Of a stretch of DNA of 64,000 nucleotides, positions 37,301 through 44,746 are shown one piece after another. Position 1 is the first letter of the stretch, and each line of letters opens with the position of its first letter. A model generated the notes under the pieces. It saw only the letters and a program-made list of their open reading frames with translations, made no database searches and was not told the DNA's origin. The translations under genes were made by a program, and so were the position numbers. Origin of the DNA: JANPCX01 sp031431125 (GTDB taxonomy: Bacteria; Pseudomonadota; Gammaproteobacteria; Burkholderiales; Burkholderiaceae_C); contig JANPCX010000015.1 of NCBI GenBank assembly GCA_031431125.1, positions 119,633 to 183,632 of the forward strand, read 5' to 3'.

Positions 37301-37507
37301 GGCATGGTGCCCTTGGCCTTTGCGCTGTCAGAAGGATCCGAGCAACGCGCACCCATGGGCCAGGCCGTGATCGGCGGCGTGATCACCTCCTCACTCTTGA
37401 CCCTGGTGGTGGTGCCCGTAATTTACTGCTACCTCGACGACCTGGTTCAGTGGAGCAAGCGGCGCTGGGGGCATCGCCACATTCAAGCCGCAAACACCAC
37501 ACCCTAA
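34358..37507 (+). CDS. RND-family inner-membrane efflux transporter
   Basis: 1049 residues, the usual size of HAE-1-type pumps. It opens MWFTRVSIHNPVMATMVMLAFVVLGLFSYQRLSIDQFPNIDFP in pieces, with the Pro-rich porter start and SPEIVEAEVTKKLEEAV. Twelve spans, with the proton-relay pair in TM4 (LCVGLLIDDAIVVRENIVRH), the second-half LTLIGVVLTLLMFG and VTKNAILLIDFA, and the MVPLAFALSEGSEQRAPMGQAVIGG loop near the end. It exports amphipathic drugs or organic compounds by proton exchange. Together with the adaptor at 32679 and a TolC-type channel it makes a tripartite pump. Confidence 0.95.
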   Translation: MWFTRVSIHNPVMATMVMLAFVVLGLFSYQRLSIDQFPNIDFPTVVVAMDYPGASPEIVEAEVTKKLEEAVNTVAGISTLSSRSYEGTSVVIIEFNLDVDGRKAAEDVREKVALVRPSLRDEVKEPRISRFDPASAPIFNVAVISDDGKTSPQALTTWASQVLQKRLENVRGVGSVSVVGGVKRQISIHMQPSHMEALGVSVDQVLAAVRSENQELPMGNLRSLEQERVVQINARMLNPQDFRDIVVVRKGGSSIKLWQVADVVDGPTETESLALYNGQRTVLLSVQKSQGENTIAVVDGLLAALDGAKNLTPPGVRVEVNRDNSRGIRVSVANVKRTLLEGAALTVLIVFLFLNSWRSTVITGLTLPIALIGTFLFMYVLGFTINTITMMALSLCVGLLIDDAIVVRENIVRHLRMGKSARQAALDGTQEIGLAVLATTLSIVAVFLPIGFMGGIVGKFFHEFGLTIVAAVLISMFVSFTLDPMLSSVWHDPPKPSPWYQKTLGRVTALFDRFTTWLSGRYQAILAWSLRHKLATLAIALATFVGSFGLTPLLGAEFVPKADLSETTINFYTPVGSSIEVTEKRAQQIDQMLRQLPEVKYTVTTINSGFAAGKIYGAIYVRLVDRKERQRSVVQLTTPLRQQLAAIPGITITNIGQTDLGGGKSLQFSIQGPDLAQLEKLSSSIMVQLQKMPGVVDLDSSLKPSKPTVTVTPKRDAAADAGLNVNSLSNSLRTWLAGTSAGTWRAPDGESYDVLLRLPPALRDSIGDLRNLPIPVAAASDGSSRVVRLSQVASVESSTGLSQINRRDLNREINIDANALGRSSGDVSNDIKKILDATPFPPGYRYSFGGSTKNMNESFNYAIGALGLAVIFIYMILASQFHSFLQPLALMSSLPLTLIGVVLTLLMFGSTLNMFSIIGIVMLMGLVTKNAILLIDFAIRSRRGEHGLGAEVPPMAREAALLHAAQVRLRPILMTTLAMVFGMVPLAFALSEGSEQRAPMGQAVIGGVITSSLLTLVVVPVIYCYLDDLVQWSKRRWGHRHIQAANTTP

Positions 37508-37547
37508 AATCATTCCCTTATTTGCACACCGACTGCCAGAGGAAACA

Positions 37548-38213
37548 ATGAACATTGAACAAGCCCGTTTCAACATGATTGAGCAGCAAATTCGCCCCTG
37601 GGACGTGTTGGATCCATCGATCTTGTCGCTGCTGTCTGTGCTCAAACGCGAAGACTTTGTGCCCGAGCAGCACCGCGCCATGGCCTTTGTCGACACCGAA
37701 GTGCCCCTGCCCCATGGCCGCTTCATGCTCAGCCCCAAGGTAGAAGCCCGTTTGGCACAGGAACTGGCCGTTCACAAACATGAACGAGTGCTGGTGCTGG
37801 GTGCCAACTCCAGCTACCTCCTGGCCTTGCTGGGCCACAAGGCACAGCAGGTCACGGTGATCGAGAGCGATGCCGACATCCTGCTTCTTGCGAAAACCGC
37901 CCTCAGCCAAGCAGGCTCGAGCAATGTGGCCTTGCGCGAGGTCAAGAGCAGCGACATGGCCCATGGTTTGGCCGACCAAGCCCCGTTTGATGTGGTGCTA
38001 TTCGCCGGTTCCGTTCCTGCCGTCCCGAAGGCACTCTTCAACCAGCTCAAAGCCGCCAGTGGCCGCTTACTGGCCATCGTCGGCCAAGAACCCGTCATGC
38101 AAGCCACGCTCTACAGCCGCAATGCACAAGGCAGCGTGCATGCCACCCAACTCTTTGACACCGTGGCAGCCCGCTTGCCTGGTTTTGACGAGCCCAGCCG
38201 TTTTCAGTTCTGA
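37548..38213 (+). CDS. Protein-L-isoaspartate O-methyltransferase-like protein
   Basis: 221 residues, good ribosome site (AGAGGAAAC). The N-terminus NIEQARFNMIEQQIRPWDVLD and LKREDFVPEQHRAMAFVDTEVPLPHG match the Burkholderiales Pcm-like group. The SAM-binding motif I, normally VLExGtGSGY, reads VLVLGANSSYLLALLG here, losing two of the usual glycines, although VIESDADIL (motif II) is kept. Activity may therefore be altered. The order pcm-like, rhodanese, tolC is common in this order of bacteria and suggests co-transcription with the channel rather than with the RND pump. Confidence 0.82.
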   Translation: MNIEQARFNMIEQQIRPWDVLDPSILSLLSVLKREDFVPEQHRAMAFVDTEVPLPHGRFMLSPKVEARLAQELAVHKHERVLVLGANSSYLLALLGHKAQQVTVIESDADILLLAKTALSQAGSSNVALREVKSSDMAHGLADQAPFDVVLFAGSVPAVPKALFNQLKAASGRLLAIVGQEPVMQATLYSRNAQGSVHATQLFDTVAARLPGFDEPSRFQF

Positions 38214-38227
38214 CCCGCGCTTGACCC

Positions 38228-38557
38228 ATGCAGGCCTTGCACCCCACTGAATTGCTGGACTTCTTGGCCGAGCACCCGGGCTCCGTGCTGCTGGATGTGC
38301 GTGAGCCCTGGGAAGTCGCTCAGGCATCCATCGCCTTGCAAGGTGTCGAGCTGCGAGCCGTCCCCATGAACCAGGTTCCCGAGGTCATGCAGCAATGGGC
38401 ACAAGACCAAACCACGGTCTGCATTTGCCACCACGGGGTGCGCAGCGCCCAGGTGGGCCGCTACTTGGAATCGTCCGGTTGGAGCGATGTGGTGAACCTC
38501 AGCGGCGGCATTGATGCATGGTCGACCTTGGTCGATTCGTCCGTGCCGCGCTACTGA
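38228..38557 (+). CDS. Single-domain rhodanese-like sulfurtransferase
   Basis: 109 residues. One rhodanese domain fills the protein: LLDVREPWEVAQASI at the front and the active-site loop CHHGVRS with nucleophile Cys67 (a second Cys at 65). GlpE-like size. It would move sulfane sulfur from thiosulfate or persulfides to thiol acceptors in the cytoplasm; there is no signal peptide. It is 14 bp downstream of the pcm-like gene and 62 bp before tolC. Confidence 0.9.
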   Translation: MQALHPTELLDFLAEHPGSVLLDVREPWEVAQASIALQGVELRAVPMNQVPEVMQQWAQDQTTVCICHHGVRSAQVGRYLESSGWSDVVNLSGGIDAWSTLVDSSVPRY

Positions 38558-38619
38558 CCTTGCCACTGAAGTTTTTTCGGTTGAAGTCGTTTTTGTGCAT
38601 CCCATTTTGAAAGAACGCC

Positions 38620-39984
38620 ATGTTTTTTTTGCGACCTGCCTCTAAGCGCACCTGCAGCCCAGCACCCACCGGACCATGGAAACGTTGCGCGCTCGTCTTG
38701 GCCCTCGGTTTGGCCAGCGGCGGTTGGGCGCAAGCCCAAAGCCTGCTGCAACTCTATGAAGCTGCGCGTCAATACGACGCCACCTACTTGGCCGCCAACA
38801 ACCTGGCCGACTCTGCACGCTACAAAGCAGCGCAATCTGCTGCACTGCTACGCCCCACCGCCACGCTGGTGGGCAGCAGCACACGTTCCGAGAGTGAATT
38901 TCCCAGTGGCGTAAACCGCGGCTCCACCACCAACGCCGCCACGCTGCAAGGTCGCCAGCCGCTGTACAACAAAACCAGCCGCGTGACCATAGACCAAGCC
39001 CAGCGCACGCTGGAGTTGTCCAGGTGGGATCTGGAAACCGCCGAGCAGGACCTCATCGTCCGTGTCGCGCAAGCCTATTTCGATGTGCTGGCCTCGCAAG
39101 ACGCACTGGAAACCACACGCACCAACAAAACCGCCATTGCCGAGCAACTGGCCTCGGCCAAGCGCAATTTTGAAGTCGGCACGCAAACCATCACCGACAC
39201 CCGCGAGGCCCAAGCCAAGTTTGACTTGGCCACCGCGCAAGAGATTGCCGCGGAGAACGACTTGCGCGTCAAACGCATTGCACTGGATGTGCTGGTGGGC
39301 CGCAGTGGCGTCACACCCAACCCTTTTGCCACCCCGGTTGCCCTGCCAGCCACTTCGCCCGCCTCTGTCGACGCATGGGTCAGCCAAGCCGCACTGCACC
39401 CTGCCGTGCAACGCGCCCAGCTGGCGGCTGACATTGCGAAGTTAGAGACCGAAAAAGCCAGGGCCGGTCACCTGCCCACACTCGACGCGGTGGCCAGTGC
39501 CGGGTTGAACAAATTCATCGGCTCCACGGGCGTGACGTCTGTCCCGGGCACCACCCAAACCGCCACGGCGGGCTTGCAGCTGAACTGGCCGCTGTACTCC
39601 GGCCTGTCAGTGCAAAACCGCATCAAGGAAACCTTGATGCTGGAAGCAAAAACCAGCAACGACCTCGAAGCCGCCCGCCGCACCACCGCCCAGGCCACAC
39701 GCAGTGCTTACTTTGGCGTGGAGTCGGGCCGCGCCCAAGTGGCCGCTTTAGAAGCGGCCGAGTCATCCAGCAAACTCGCCCTGGAAGCCACGCAGCTGGG
39801 TTACAGAGTGGGCGTGCGTGTCAACTTGGACGTGCTCAACGCCCAAACCCAACTCTTCACCACCCGCCGCGACCTGGCCAAGGCGCGCTACGACGTGGTG
39901 CTCAATGGTTTGAAACTGCGACAAGCCGCAGGGCAACTCAAACCGGCCGATGTAGAAGCTGCGAACCAGTTGTTGGCGAAATAG
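38620..39984 (+). CDS. TolC-family outer-membrane channel protein
   Basis: 454 residues. A signal peptide (CALVLALGLASGGWAQA) is followed by two TolC/OEP repeats: SLLQLYEAARQYDATYLAANN, long coiled-coil helices (DQAQRTLELSRWDLETAEQDLIVRVAQAYFDVLASQ in pieces), then LNWPLYSGLSVQNRIKETL and GYRVGVRVNLDVLNAQTQLF. It forms the outer-membrane exit duct for type I, MacAB or RND systems. The nearby RND operon and the MacAB-type operon at 26-30 kb are natural partners. The second half ends normally. Confidence 0.93.
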   Translation: MFFLRPASKRTCSPAPTGPWKRCALVLALGLASGGWAQAQSLLQLYEAARQYDATYLAANNLADSARYKAAQSAALLRPTATLVGSSTRSESEFPSGVNRGSTTNAATLQGRQPLYNKTSRVTIDQAQRTLELSRWDLETAEQDLIVRVAQAYFDVLASQDALETTRTNKTAIAEQLASAKRNFEVGTQTITDTREAQAKFDLATAQEIAAENDLRVKRIALDVLVGRSGVTPNPFATPVALPATSPASVDAWVSQAALHPAVQRAQLAADIAKLETEKARAGHLPTLDAVASAGLNKFIGSTGVTSVPGTTQTATAGLQLNWPLYSGLSVQNRIKETLMLEAKTSNDLEAARRTTAQATRSAYFGVESGRAQVAALEAAESSSKLALEATQLGYRVGVRVNLDVLNAQTQLFTTRRDLAKARYDVVLNGLKLRQAAGQLKPADVEAANQLLAK

Positions 39985-40028
39985 CCCCGCAAACCGTCGC
40001 TGAAATCAATCATCAGCGGCTGTAAGAA

Positions 40029-40058
40029 CATGGCGGTCATCCCGACCAAACCGCCATG
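40029..40058 (+). other. Hairpin in the leader of the radical SAM operon
   Basis: A perfect 9-bp stem CATGGCGGT/ACCGCCATG with a 12-nt loop ends 13 bp before the start codon at 40072. There is no T-run, so it is not a standard terminator for tolC. It could slow initiation of the operon or mark a binding site. Confidence 0.5.
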
Positions 40059-40071
40059 ACCACACCCCGAC

Positions 40072-41448
40072 ATGGGTGCTCGCGGCATGCAAACAGCCGT
40101 TGAAGCCCGTCATTTCCAGAGCGCCAAGCCGTCAGCCAAGCCCGTTGCTGACATGCGCGTGCGCATGGAACAGACCCGCCAGTGGCAGCCCGCGCAAATC
40201 GCTGGGCGACGCTGGGCGGTGGCTTGTGTTTCGCTGGAAATCACGCAGCGTTGTAACCTCGACTGCACGCTGTGTTACCTCAGCGAGTCGTCCGAAGCCG
40301 TGCGCGACTTTCCACTGGAAGAGATTTTTCGCCGCATCGACATGATCGCGACCCACTATGGCCCGGGCACGGACGTTCAAGTCTCCGGTGGCGAGCCCAC
40401 CTTGCGCAAGCAGGAAGAATTGGTGGCCATCGTGCAGCGTCTCACTGAGCGCGGCTTGCGCTCATCGCTTTTTACCAATGGCATCAAAGCCACCCGTGCG
40501 TTGTTGAAGCAACTGGCTAACGTCGGCTTGAACGACGTGGCTTTCCATGTGGACACGACGCAGCAACGCCAGGGCTACCGCAGCGAGCACGACTTGAATG
40601 CGCTGCGCCGCGAGTACATCAACCGGGCACGCGGTTTGCCCATCAGCGTTTTTTTCAACACCACAGTCCACGCGGGCAACTTTGACGAGTTGCCCATGCT
40701 GACGGCGTTTTTCATCGCGCAGGCCGATGTCGTGCGTTTTGCGTCTTTCCAGCTTCAAGCCGACACTGGGCGCGGTGTGCTCGGCAGCAGAGAAGACAGC
40801 ATCAGCAACCAAAGCGTGGCCCAGCGATTGCAACAAGGCGCGGGCACCACATTGAAGTTCAATGTGCTGGCCGCAGGACACCGCGACTGCAATCAAAGCG
40901 CGGTCATACTGGTGGCCAATGGACGAGCGTTTGACGCCTATGAAGACGCATCTTTCATTCAACGTTTCATGCGCGAGACCACCTCACTTCGTATCGACCG
41001 CGGCACACCTTGGCGGTCAGTGCGTTCGCTGCTCAAAGCCGCAGCCTCTCGGCCTGCCTTGGCATGGGCTGCACTGGGCTGGAGTTTGTCTCTGGCCTGG
41101 AAGATGCGCCATGCCCTGCTGGCCGCACGTGGCCGGGTGCACAAACTCACCGTCTTCACCCACAACTTCATGGATGCCTGCCAACTCGACCCCGAGCGGC
41201 TGGATGCTTGTGTTTTCATGGCCATGACACAAGACGGGCCCTTGAGCATGTGCGCCTACAACGCCCAGCGTGAGCACTTTCTGCTGCAGCCCTTACAAAC
41301 GGCCAACGGGGTGTGGCAACCATTGGCCCCCGGCCACACGGGCCCGCGAACCTTTCCGATCAAATGGCTCAAAGGCAAGGCCAAAGAGGCGACACGACAA
41401 GCGCGACATTCGCCCAAGCCCACGGCAACCGCAGACGGCACGCCATGA
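40072..41448 (+). CDS. Radical SAM enzyme with C-terminal cysteine motif
   Basis: 458 residues. The radical SAM core (about 50-250) has the [4Fe-4S] motif CNLDCTLC (Cys61, 65, 68) after LEITQR and the SAM glycine motif VSGGEPTLRKQEELV. Next come FTNGIKATRALLKQL and DVAFHVDT. A C-terminal extension holds three further cysteines at 370, 380 and 394 (MDAC-Q, DAC-VF, MCAYN), suggesting an auxiliary cluster or substrate site. It is distantly like tetraether/hopanoid-type radical SAM proteins, but I cannot name a reaction. It overlaps the first DUF547 gene by 4 bp. Weak ribosome site; Met at 40087 is an alternative start. Confidence 0.85.
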   Translation: MGARGMQTAVEARHFQSAKPSAKPVADMRVRMEQTRQWQPAQIAGRRWAVACVSLEITQRCNLDCTLCYLSESSEAVRDFPLEEIFRRIDMIATHYGPGTDVQVSGGEPTLRKQEELVAIVQRLTERGLRSSLFTNGIKATRALLKQLANVGLNDVAFHVDTTQQRQGYRSEHDLNALRREYINRARGLPISVFFNTTVHAGNFDELPMLTAFFIAQADVVRFASFQLQADTGRGVLGSREDSISNQSVAQRLQQGAGTTLKFNVLAAGHRDCNQSAVILVANGRAFDAYEDASFIQRFMRETTSLRIDRGTPWRSVRSLLKAAASRPALAWAALGWSLSLAWKMRHALLAARGRVHKLTVFTHNFMDACQLDPERLDACVFMAMTQDGPLSMCAYNAQREHFLLQPLQTANGVWQPLAPGHTGPRTFPIKWLKGKAKEATRQARHSPKPTATADGTP

Positions 41449-42251
41449 ACCAGCGTTTGAAAACCCTGCTTATCGCCAGCGCCATGCTGCTGCTTTCGGG
41501 TTGCTCCACGGTGGTCAAAACCCCGCAAACGTCCCTCGTCTCGTCCAACGAAGCGCTCACCTCCTGGGCCCGGGTGCTGAATGATTTTGTCAACGACGCT
41601 GGAGAAACCGATTTCGTCGGGCTGGCCCAAGACCGCAGCGACCTGGACCTCTACATTCGTTACGTGGCCGACACGCCGCTGGATACCGTGCCTGGCACCT
41701 CCAATCAACTCGCCCACATGATCAACGCCTACAACGCCTTGTCCATGTTCAACGTGATTGAAAGTGGTTTTCCAGCCAGCCATGCGGGCTGGGCCAAGGT
41801 GAAGTTTTTCTTGCTGCGCAAACACACGATCGGTGGTGCAAGCTGGTCGCTTTACGGTTTTGAGAACGATGTGATTCGGCCTTTTGCCCGTAGTCTGAAA
41901 GACCCGCAGGTTCACTTCGCCCTGAACTGCTCGGCCGTGGCCTGCCCTGTGCTGCCGCGCACGCCCTTCACGGGCAGCACGCTGCATGCAGAACTGGAGC
42001 GCGAAACCCGTGCCTTCTTCGCTCAGCCGCGCAACTTTCGCATCGACCACGACTCCAAAACCCTGTGGCTGAGTGAAATTTTGAAGTTCTACCCCGAAGA
42101 TTTTGTGCCCCTGGTCGCCGACAGCTTGATGGCTTACGCCAACCGTTACGCGCCCCAAGTTGCGCCGCTGGACTACACCGTTCGTTTCACCCCTTACGAC
42201 TGGACCGTTTCACATCAAAGGCCGCATTTGCGTTCCAATAGGACACCATGA
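41445..42251 (+). CDS. DUF547 lipoprotein (first of pair)
   Basis: About 268 residues from the ATG at 41445, overlapping the radical SAM stop. The lipobox LLLSGCSTV (Cys20) makes it an outer- or inner-membrane lipoprotein in the periplasm. DUF547 landmarks are INAYNALS at 93-100 and HFALNCSAVACP, with His157, Asn161, Cys162 and Cys167. These invariant residues look like an active site, but no reaction is established for the bacterial family. It overlaps the second DUF547 gene by 4 bp, so the three genes are translated as a chain. Confidence 0.87.
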   Translation: MNQRLKTLLIASAMLLLSGCSTVVKTPQTSLVSSNEALTSWARVLNDFVNDAGETDFVGLAQDRSDLDLYIRYVADTPLDTVPGTSNQLAHMINAYNALSMFNVIESGFPASHAGWAKVKFFLLRKHTIGGASWSLYGFENDVIRPFARSLKDPQVHFALNCSAVACPVLPRTPFTGSTLHAELERETRAFFAQPRNFRIDHDSKTLWLSEILKFYPEDFVPLVADSLMAYANRYAPQVAPLDYTVRFTPYDWTVSHQRPHLRSNRTP

Positions 42252-43081
42252 AATTCAGCATCACACCCATCTTTCCCCGCCGCTCATTCTTGATCGGTGC
42301 TGTCGCCCTGCTGGGCGGTCCTGCCTGGGCACAAAGTTTCGACCATCAGCACGCAGCCTGGACTGCCTTGCTGAAAAAGCATGTCGTCGTGCTGGATGGT
42401 GGGAAAACCACCCAGGTGCGTTACGCCGGCATGGCCACCGACCGTGCGGCGCTTCAGCGTTATTTGGCCTCGCTGTCGGCCGTGAACGCAGCCACCTTTG
42501 ACGCTTTCACCAAACCGCAACAAATGGCGTTTCTGATCAACGCCTACAACGCCTACACAGTAGAACTGATTCTCACGCGCTACCCCAAACTCGCATCGAT
42601 CAAAGAGTTAGGCAGCTTGTTGCAAAGCCCTTGGAAGAAAGAATTCGTTCCCCTTCTGGGAAAAACGATGTCGCTGGACGGCATTGAACACGACACCCTG
42701 CGCACACGCGGCCGTTTTGACGACCCACGCGTGCACTTTGCAGTGAACTGTGCCTCCATTGGCTGCCCGGCCCTGCGCGAAGAAGCTTTTGTGGCCGAAC
42801 GTTTGGAAGCCCAGTTGGAAGAACAAACCCGCCGCTTCATGAGCGACCGCAGCCGCAACCGCTGGAGTGTGGACAAGCACAGACTGGAAGTGTCGAAAAT
42901 TTTTGACTGGTACGGCGAAGACTTCCGCTTGGGTCACAAAGGTGTCGCCTCGCTCGCCGCTTTCTGCGCGCGGTACGCCGACCAATTGGCCGACGCACCC
43001 GCAGACCGCGAGCGCATTCGTGCCATGACGGCGACAGTGGCTTTCCTGGACTACGACTGGAAACTCAACGACGGCAAGTAA
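42248..43081 (+). CDS. DUF547 protein with Tat-type signal (second of pair)
   Basis: 277 residues. The N-terminus has a twin-arginine-like signal (PRRSFLIGAVALLGG, cleavage after AWA), unlike the lipoprotein signal of the first copy. INAYNAYT (97-104) and VHFAVNCASIGCP with His163, Asn167, Cys168 and Cys173 define DUF547. Two paralogues differing in export route imply that this one may fold or bind a cofactor in the cytoplasm before export. Coupled to the preceding gene by an ATGA overlap. Confidence 0.88.
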   Translation: MKFSITPIFPRRSFLIGAVALLGGPAWAQSFDHQHAAWTALLKKHVVVLDGGKTTQVRYAGMATDRAALQRYLASLSAVNAATFDAFTKPQQMAFLINAYNAYTVELILTRYPKLASIKELGSLLQSPWKKEFVPLLGKTMSLDGIEHDTLRTRGRFDDPRVHFAVNCASIGCPALREEAFVAERLEAQLEEQTRRFMSDRSRNRWSVDKHRLEVSKIFDWYGEDFRLGHKGVASLAAFCARYADQLADAPADRERIRAMTATVAFLDYDWKLNDGK

Positions 43082-43122
43082 CATCGGCCGAACATTCCCC
43101 CCCGCTTCAACAAGGAAATCAC

Positions 43123-43671
43123 ATGACAGTCAACGCCTTGCTGCCGCGCCACCCCGTACCCGCTTTGAATGTGCCACTGGTCACGGGGGAGCGATTCGTG
43201 CTCGGCGCCAAACCGGCGCAACACTTTGATCTGTTGGTGTTCTACCGTGGCCTGCACTGCCCAATTTGCGCCAAGTATTTGCTAGAGCTGGAACGTTTGG
43301 CCCCTGAGTTTGGTTCGCGCGGCGTTCAAGTGGTAGCCATCAGCAGTGACACACCTGAGAGGGGCCAAGAAATGGCCCAGAAGGTGGGCGCCAAGGGCAT
43401 TCAGTTTGCCCACAGCCTCAGTCTCAAAAATGCGCGCCAATGGGGGCTTTACATCAGCACCTCGCGCGGCAAAACCTCCATCGGCATTGAAGAGCCGGCC
43501 TTGTTCAGCGAACCCGGTGTGTTCTTGGTGCGCCCAGACGGCACGCTCTACTATGGAGCGGTGCAAACCATGCCCTTCGCGCGCCCCTCGTTTCAAGATT
43601 TGATCGGTGCGATCGACTTCGCCATCACCAAAGACTACCCCGCACGCGGTGAATACACCGGTGAGGTTTGA
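43123..43671 (+). CDS. Peroxiredoxin-like (AhpC/TSA superfamily) protein
   Basis: 182 residues, ribosome site AAGGAAA. The thioredoxin-fold core has LLVFYRGLHCPICAKYLLEL with a Cys46-x-x-Cys49 pair in the place of the peroxidatic Cys, then VVAISSDTPERG, and VFLVRPDGTLYYGAVQTMPFARP. No signal peptide, so cytoplasmic. The CxxC makes a thiol-disulfide reductase or peroxidase possible. It is 41 bp downstream of the DUF547 pair and probably in the same transcript. Confidence 0.85.
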   Translation: MTVNALLPRHPVPALNVPLVTGERFVLGAKPAQHFDLLVFYRGLHCPICAKYLLELERLAPEFGSRGVQVVAISSDTPERGQEMAQKVGAKGIQFAHSLSLKNARQWGLYISTSRGKTSIGIEEPALFSEPGVFLVRPDGTLYYGAVQTMPFARPSFQDLIGAIDFAITKDYPARGEYTGEV

Positions 43672-43705
43672 ACCGTTTTGTTTGTCAACCCGAGGGAACC
43701 GTTTC

Positions 43706-44158
43706 ATGAAAAAACTGTCTTTTATTTCCATGCTGTGCGCAATGACCTTGAGCACCGCAGCAGTGGCCGCCGACGGTTTGGTGGCCGTGAAAAGCCCCTA
43801 CCCCGCCAAAGAAACCATGAACCGTTTTGAAGACATCGCCAAACAGCGCGGCCTGAACGTGTTTGCGCGTATCGACCACGCTGCAGGTGCCAGCAAAATC
43901 GGCAAAACACTGCGGCCCACCGAGGTGTTGATTTTTGGCAACCCGCAAGGCGGTACGCCTTTCATGGAGTGCGCACAGTCGGTCGGCATTGACTTGCCAC
44001 TCAAAGCCCTGGTGTGGGAAGACGCGCAAGGCCAAGTTTGGCTTGGCTACAACGACCCGGCCTGGTTAGGGCGTCGGCACGGGGCCGCCGAATGCCCTTC
44101 CGTGATGGGGCTGAGCAAAGCACTGGGTGGCTTGTCTGAAGCCACTGTGGCTCGTTGA
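43706..44158 (+). CDS. Secreted DUF302 protein
   Basis: 150 residues from the ATG at 43706 (GAGGGAACC upstream). Signal peptide to AAVAA at about residue 22, then a DUF302 domain: VAVKSPYPAKETMNRFEDIAKQRGLNVFARIDH in pieces, the EVLIFGNPQGGTPFM strand-turn and LKALVWEDAQGQVWLGYNDP. DUF302 is a small alpha/beta fold of unknown function, frequently exported and near sulfur or redox genes. The stop overlaps the TTG of the next gene. Confidence 0.88.
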   Translation: MKKLSFISMLCAMTLSTAAVAADGLVAVKSPYPAKETMNRFEDIAKQRGLNVFARIDHAAGASKIGKTLRPTEVLIFGNPQGGTPFMECAQSVGIDLPLKALVWEDAQGQVWLGYNDPAWLGRRHGAAECPSVMGLSKALGGLSEATVAR

Positions 44159-44733
44159 GAAAACCGTTTCGGGAACAAGGCGTGGCCGCTGTCAACCTCC
44201 GTGGCATCCGCCGACGGCATGTGTTATTCGGCGGATTGTGGGTGCCAGCATGGTCTGCCCTGGCCACAGAAGGCAGCCATGCCGAGTGGTCACGCCTGAA
44301 GGCACGCATCAGAAAACGTTACCCTGACGTCGCCCAATTAAGCGTGCCCGAGTTGGTGGCTTGGTTGGCGGACACCCAACGCACGCCACCCTTGCTGCTG
44401 GACGTGCGCAGTGCCGCCGAGTTTGAAGACGGTCATCTCAAGGGCGCGGTACGCGCCGAGACGCTCGCACAAGCCCAAGCTGCGCTGCTGAATGTGCCTC
44501 AAGACAAACCGGTGGTGCTTTATTGCGCAGTCGGCATGCGTTCGTCCAAACTGGGCACCGAGCTGTTGGCCTTGGGGCGACAGCGAGTCTTCAATTTGGA
44601 AGGTTCTGCGTTTGAATGGGCCAATGCAGGCCACCCCTTGGTGACCCGCAGCCGGCCCACAGCCAAAACCCATCCCTATGACAGAAGCTGGGGCAGGTAT
44701 TTAGGCCGCGAACATTGGTCGCGGGTGCCATGA
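44155..44733 (+). CDS. Exported rhodanese-like protein (Tat-type signal, TTG start)
   Basis: 192 residues if begun at TTG 44155, which overlaps the DUF302 stop. A twin-arginine-like signal (IRRRHVLFGGLWVPAWSALA) precedes one rhodanese domain with LLLDVRSAAEFEDGHLKGAV and the active loop CAVGMRS (Cys124). A persulfide-handling protein in the periplasm is implied. The start is uncertain because no ATG lies before the signal; downstream GTG codons would cut into it. It is the last gene before the AraC regulator. Confidence 0.8.
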   Translation: MRKPFREQGVAAVNLRGIRRRHVLFGGLWVPAWSALATEGSHAEWSRLKARIRKRYPDVAQLSVPELVAWLADTQRTPPLLLDVRSAAEFEDGHLKGAVRAETLAQAQAALLNVPQDKPVVLYCAVGMRSSKLGTELLALGRQRVFNLEGSAFEWANAGHPLVTRSRPTAKTHPYDRSWGRYLGREHWSRVP

Positions 44734-44746
44734 TCATCGCGTTGAG

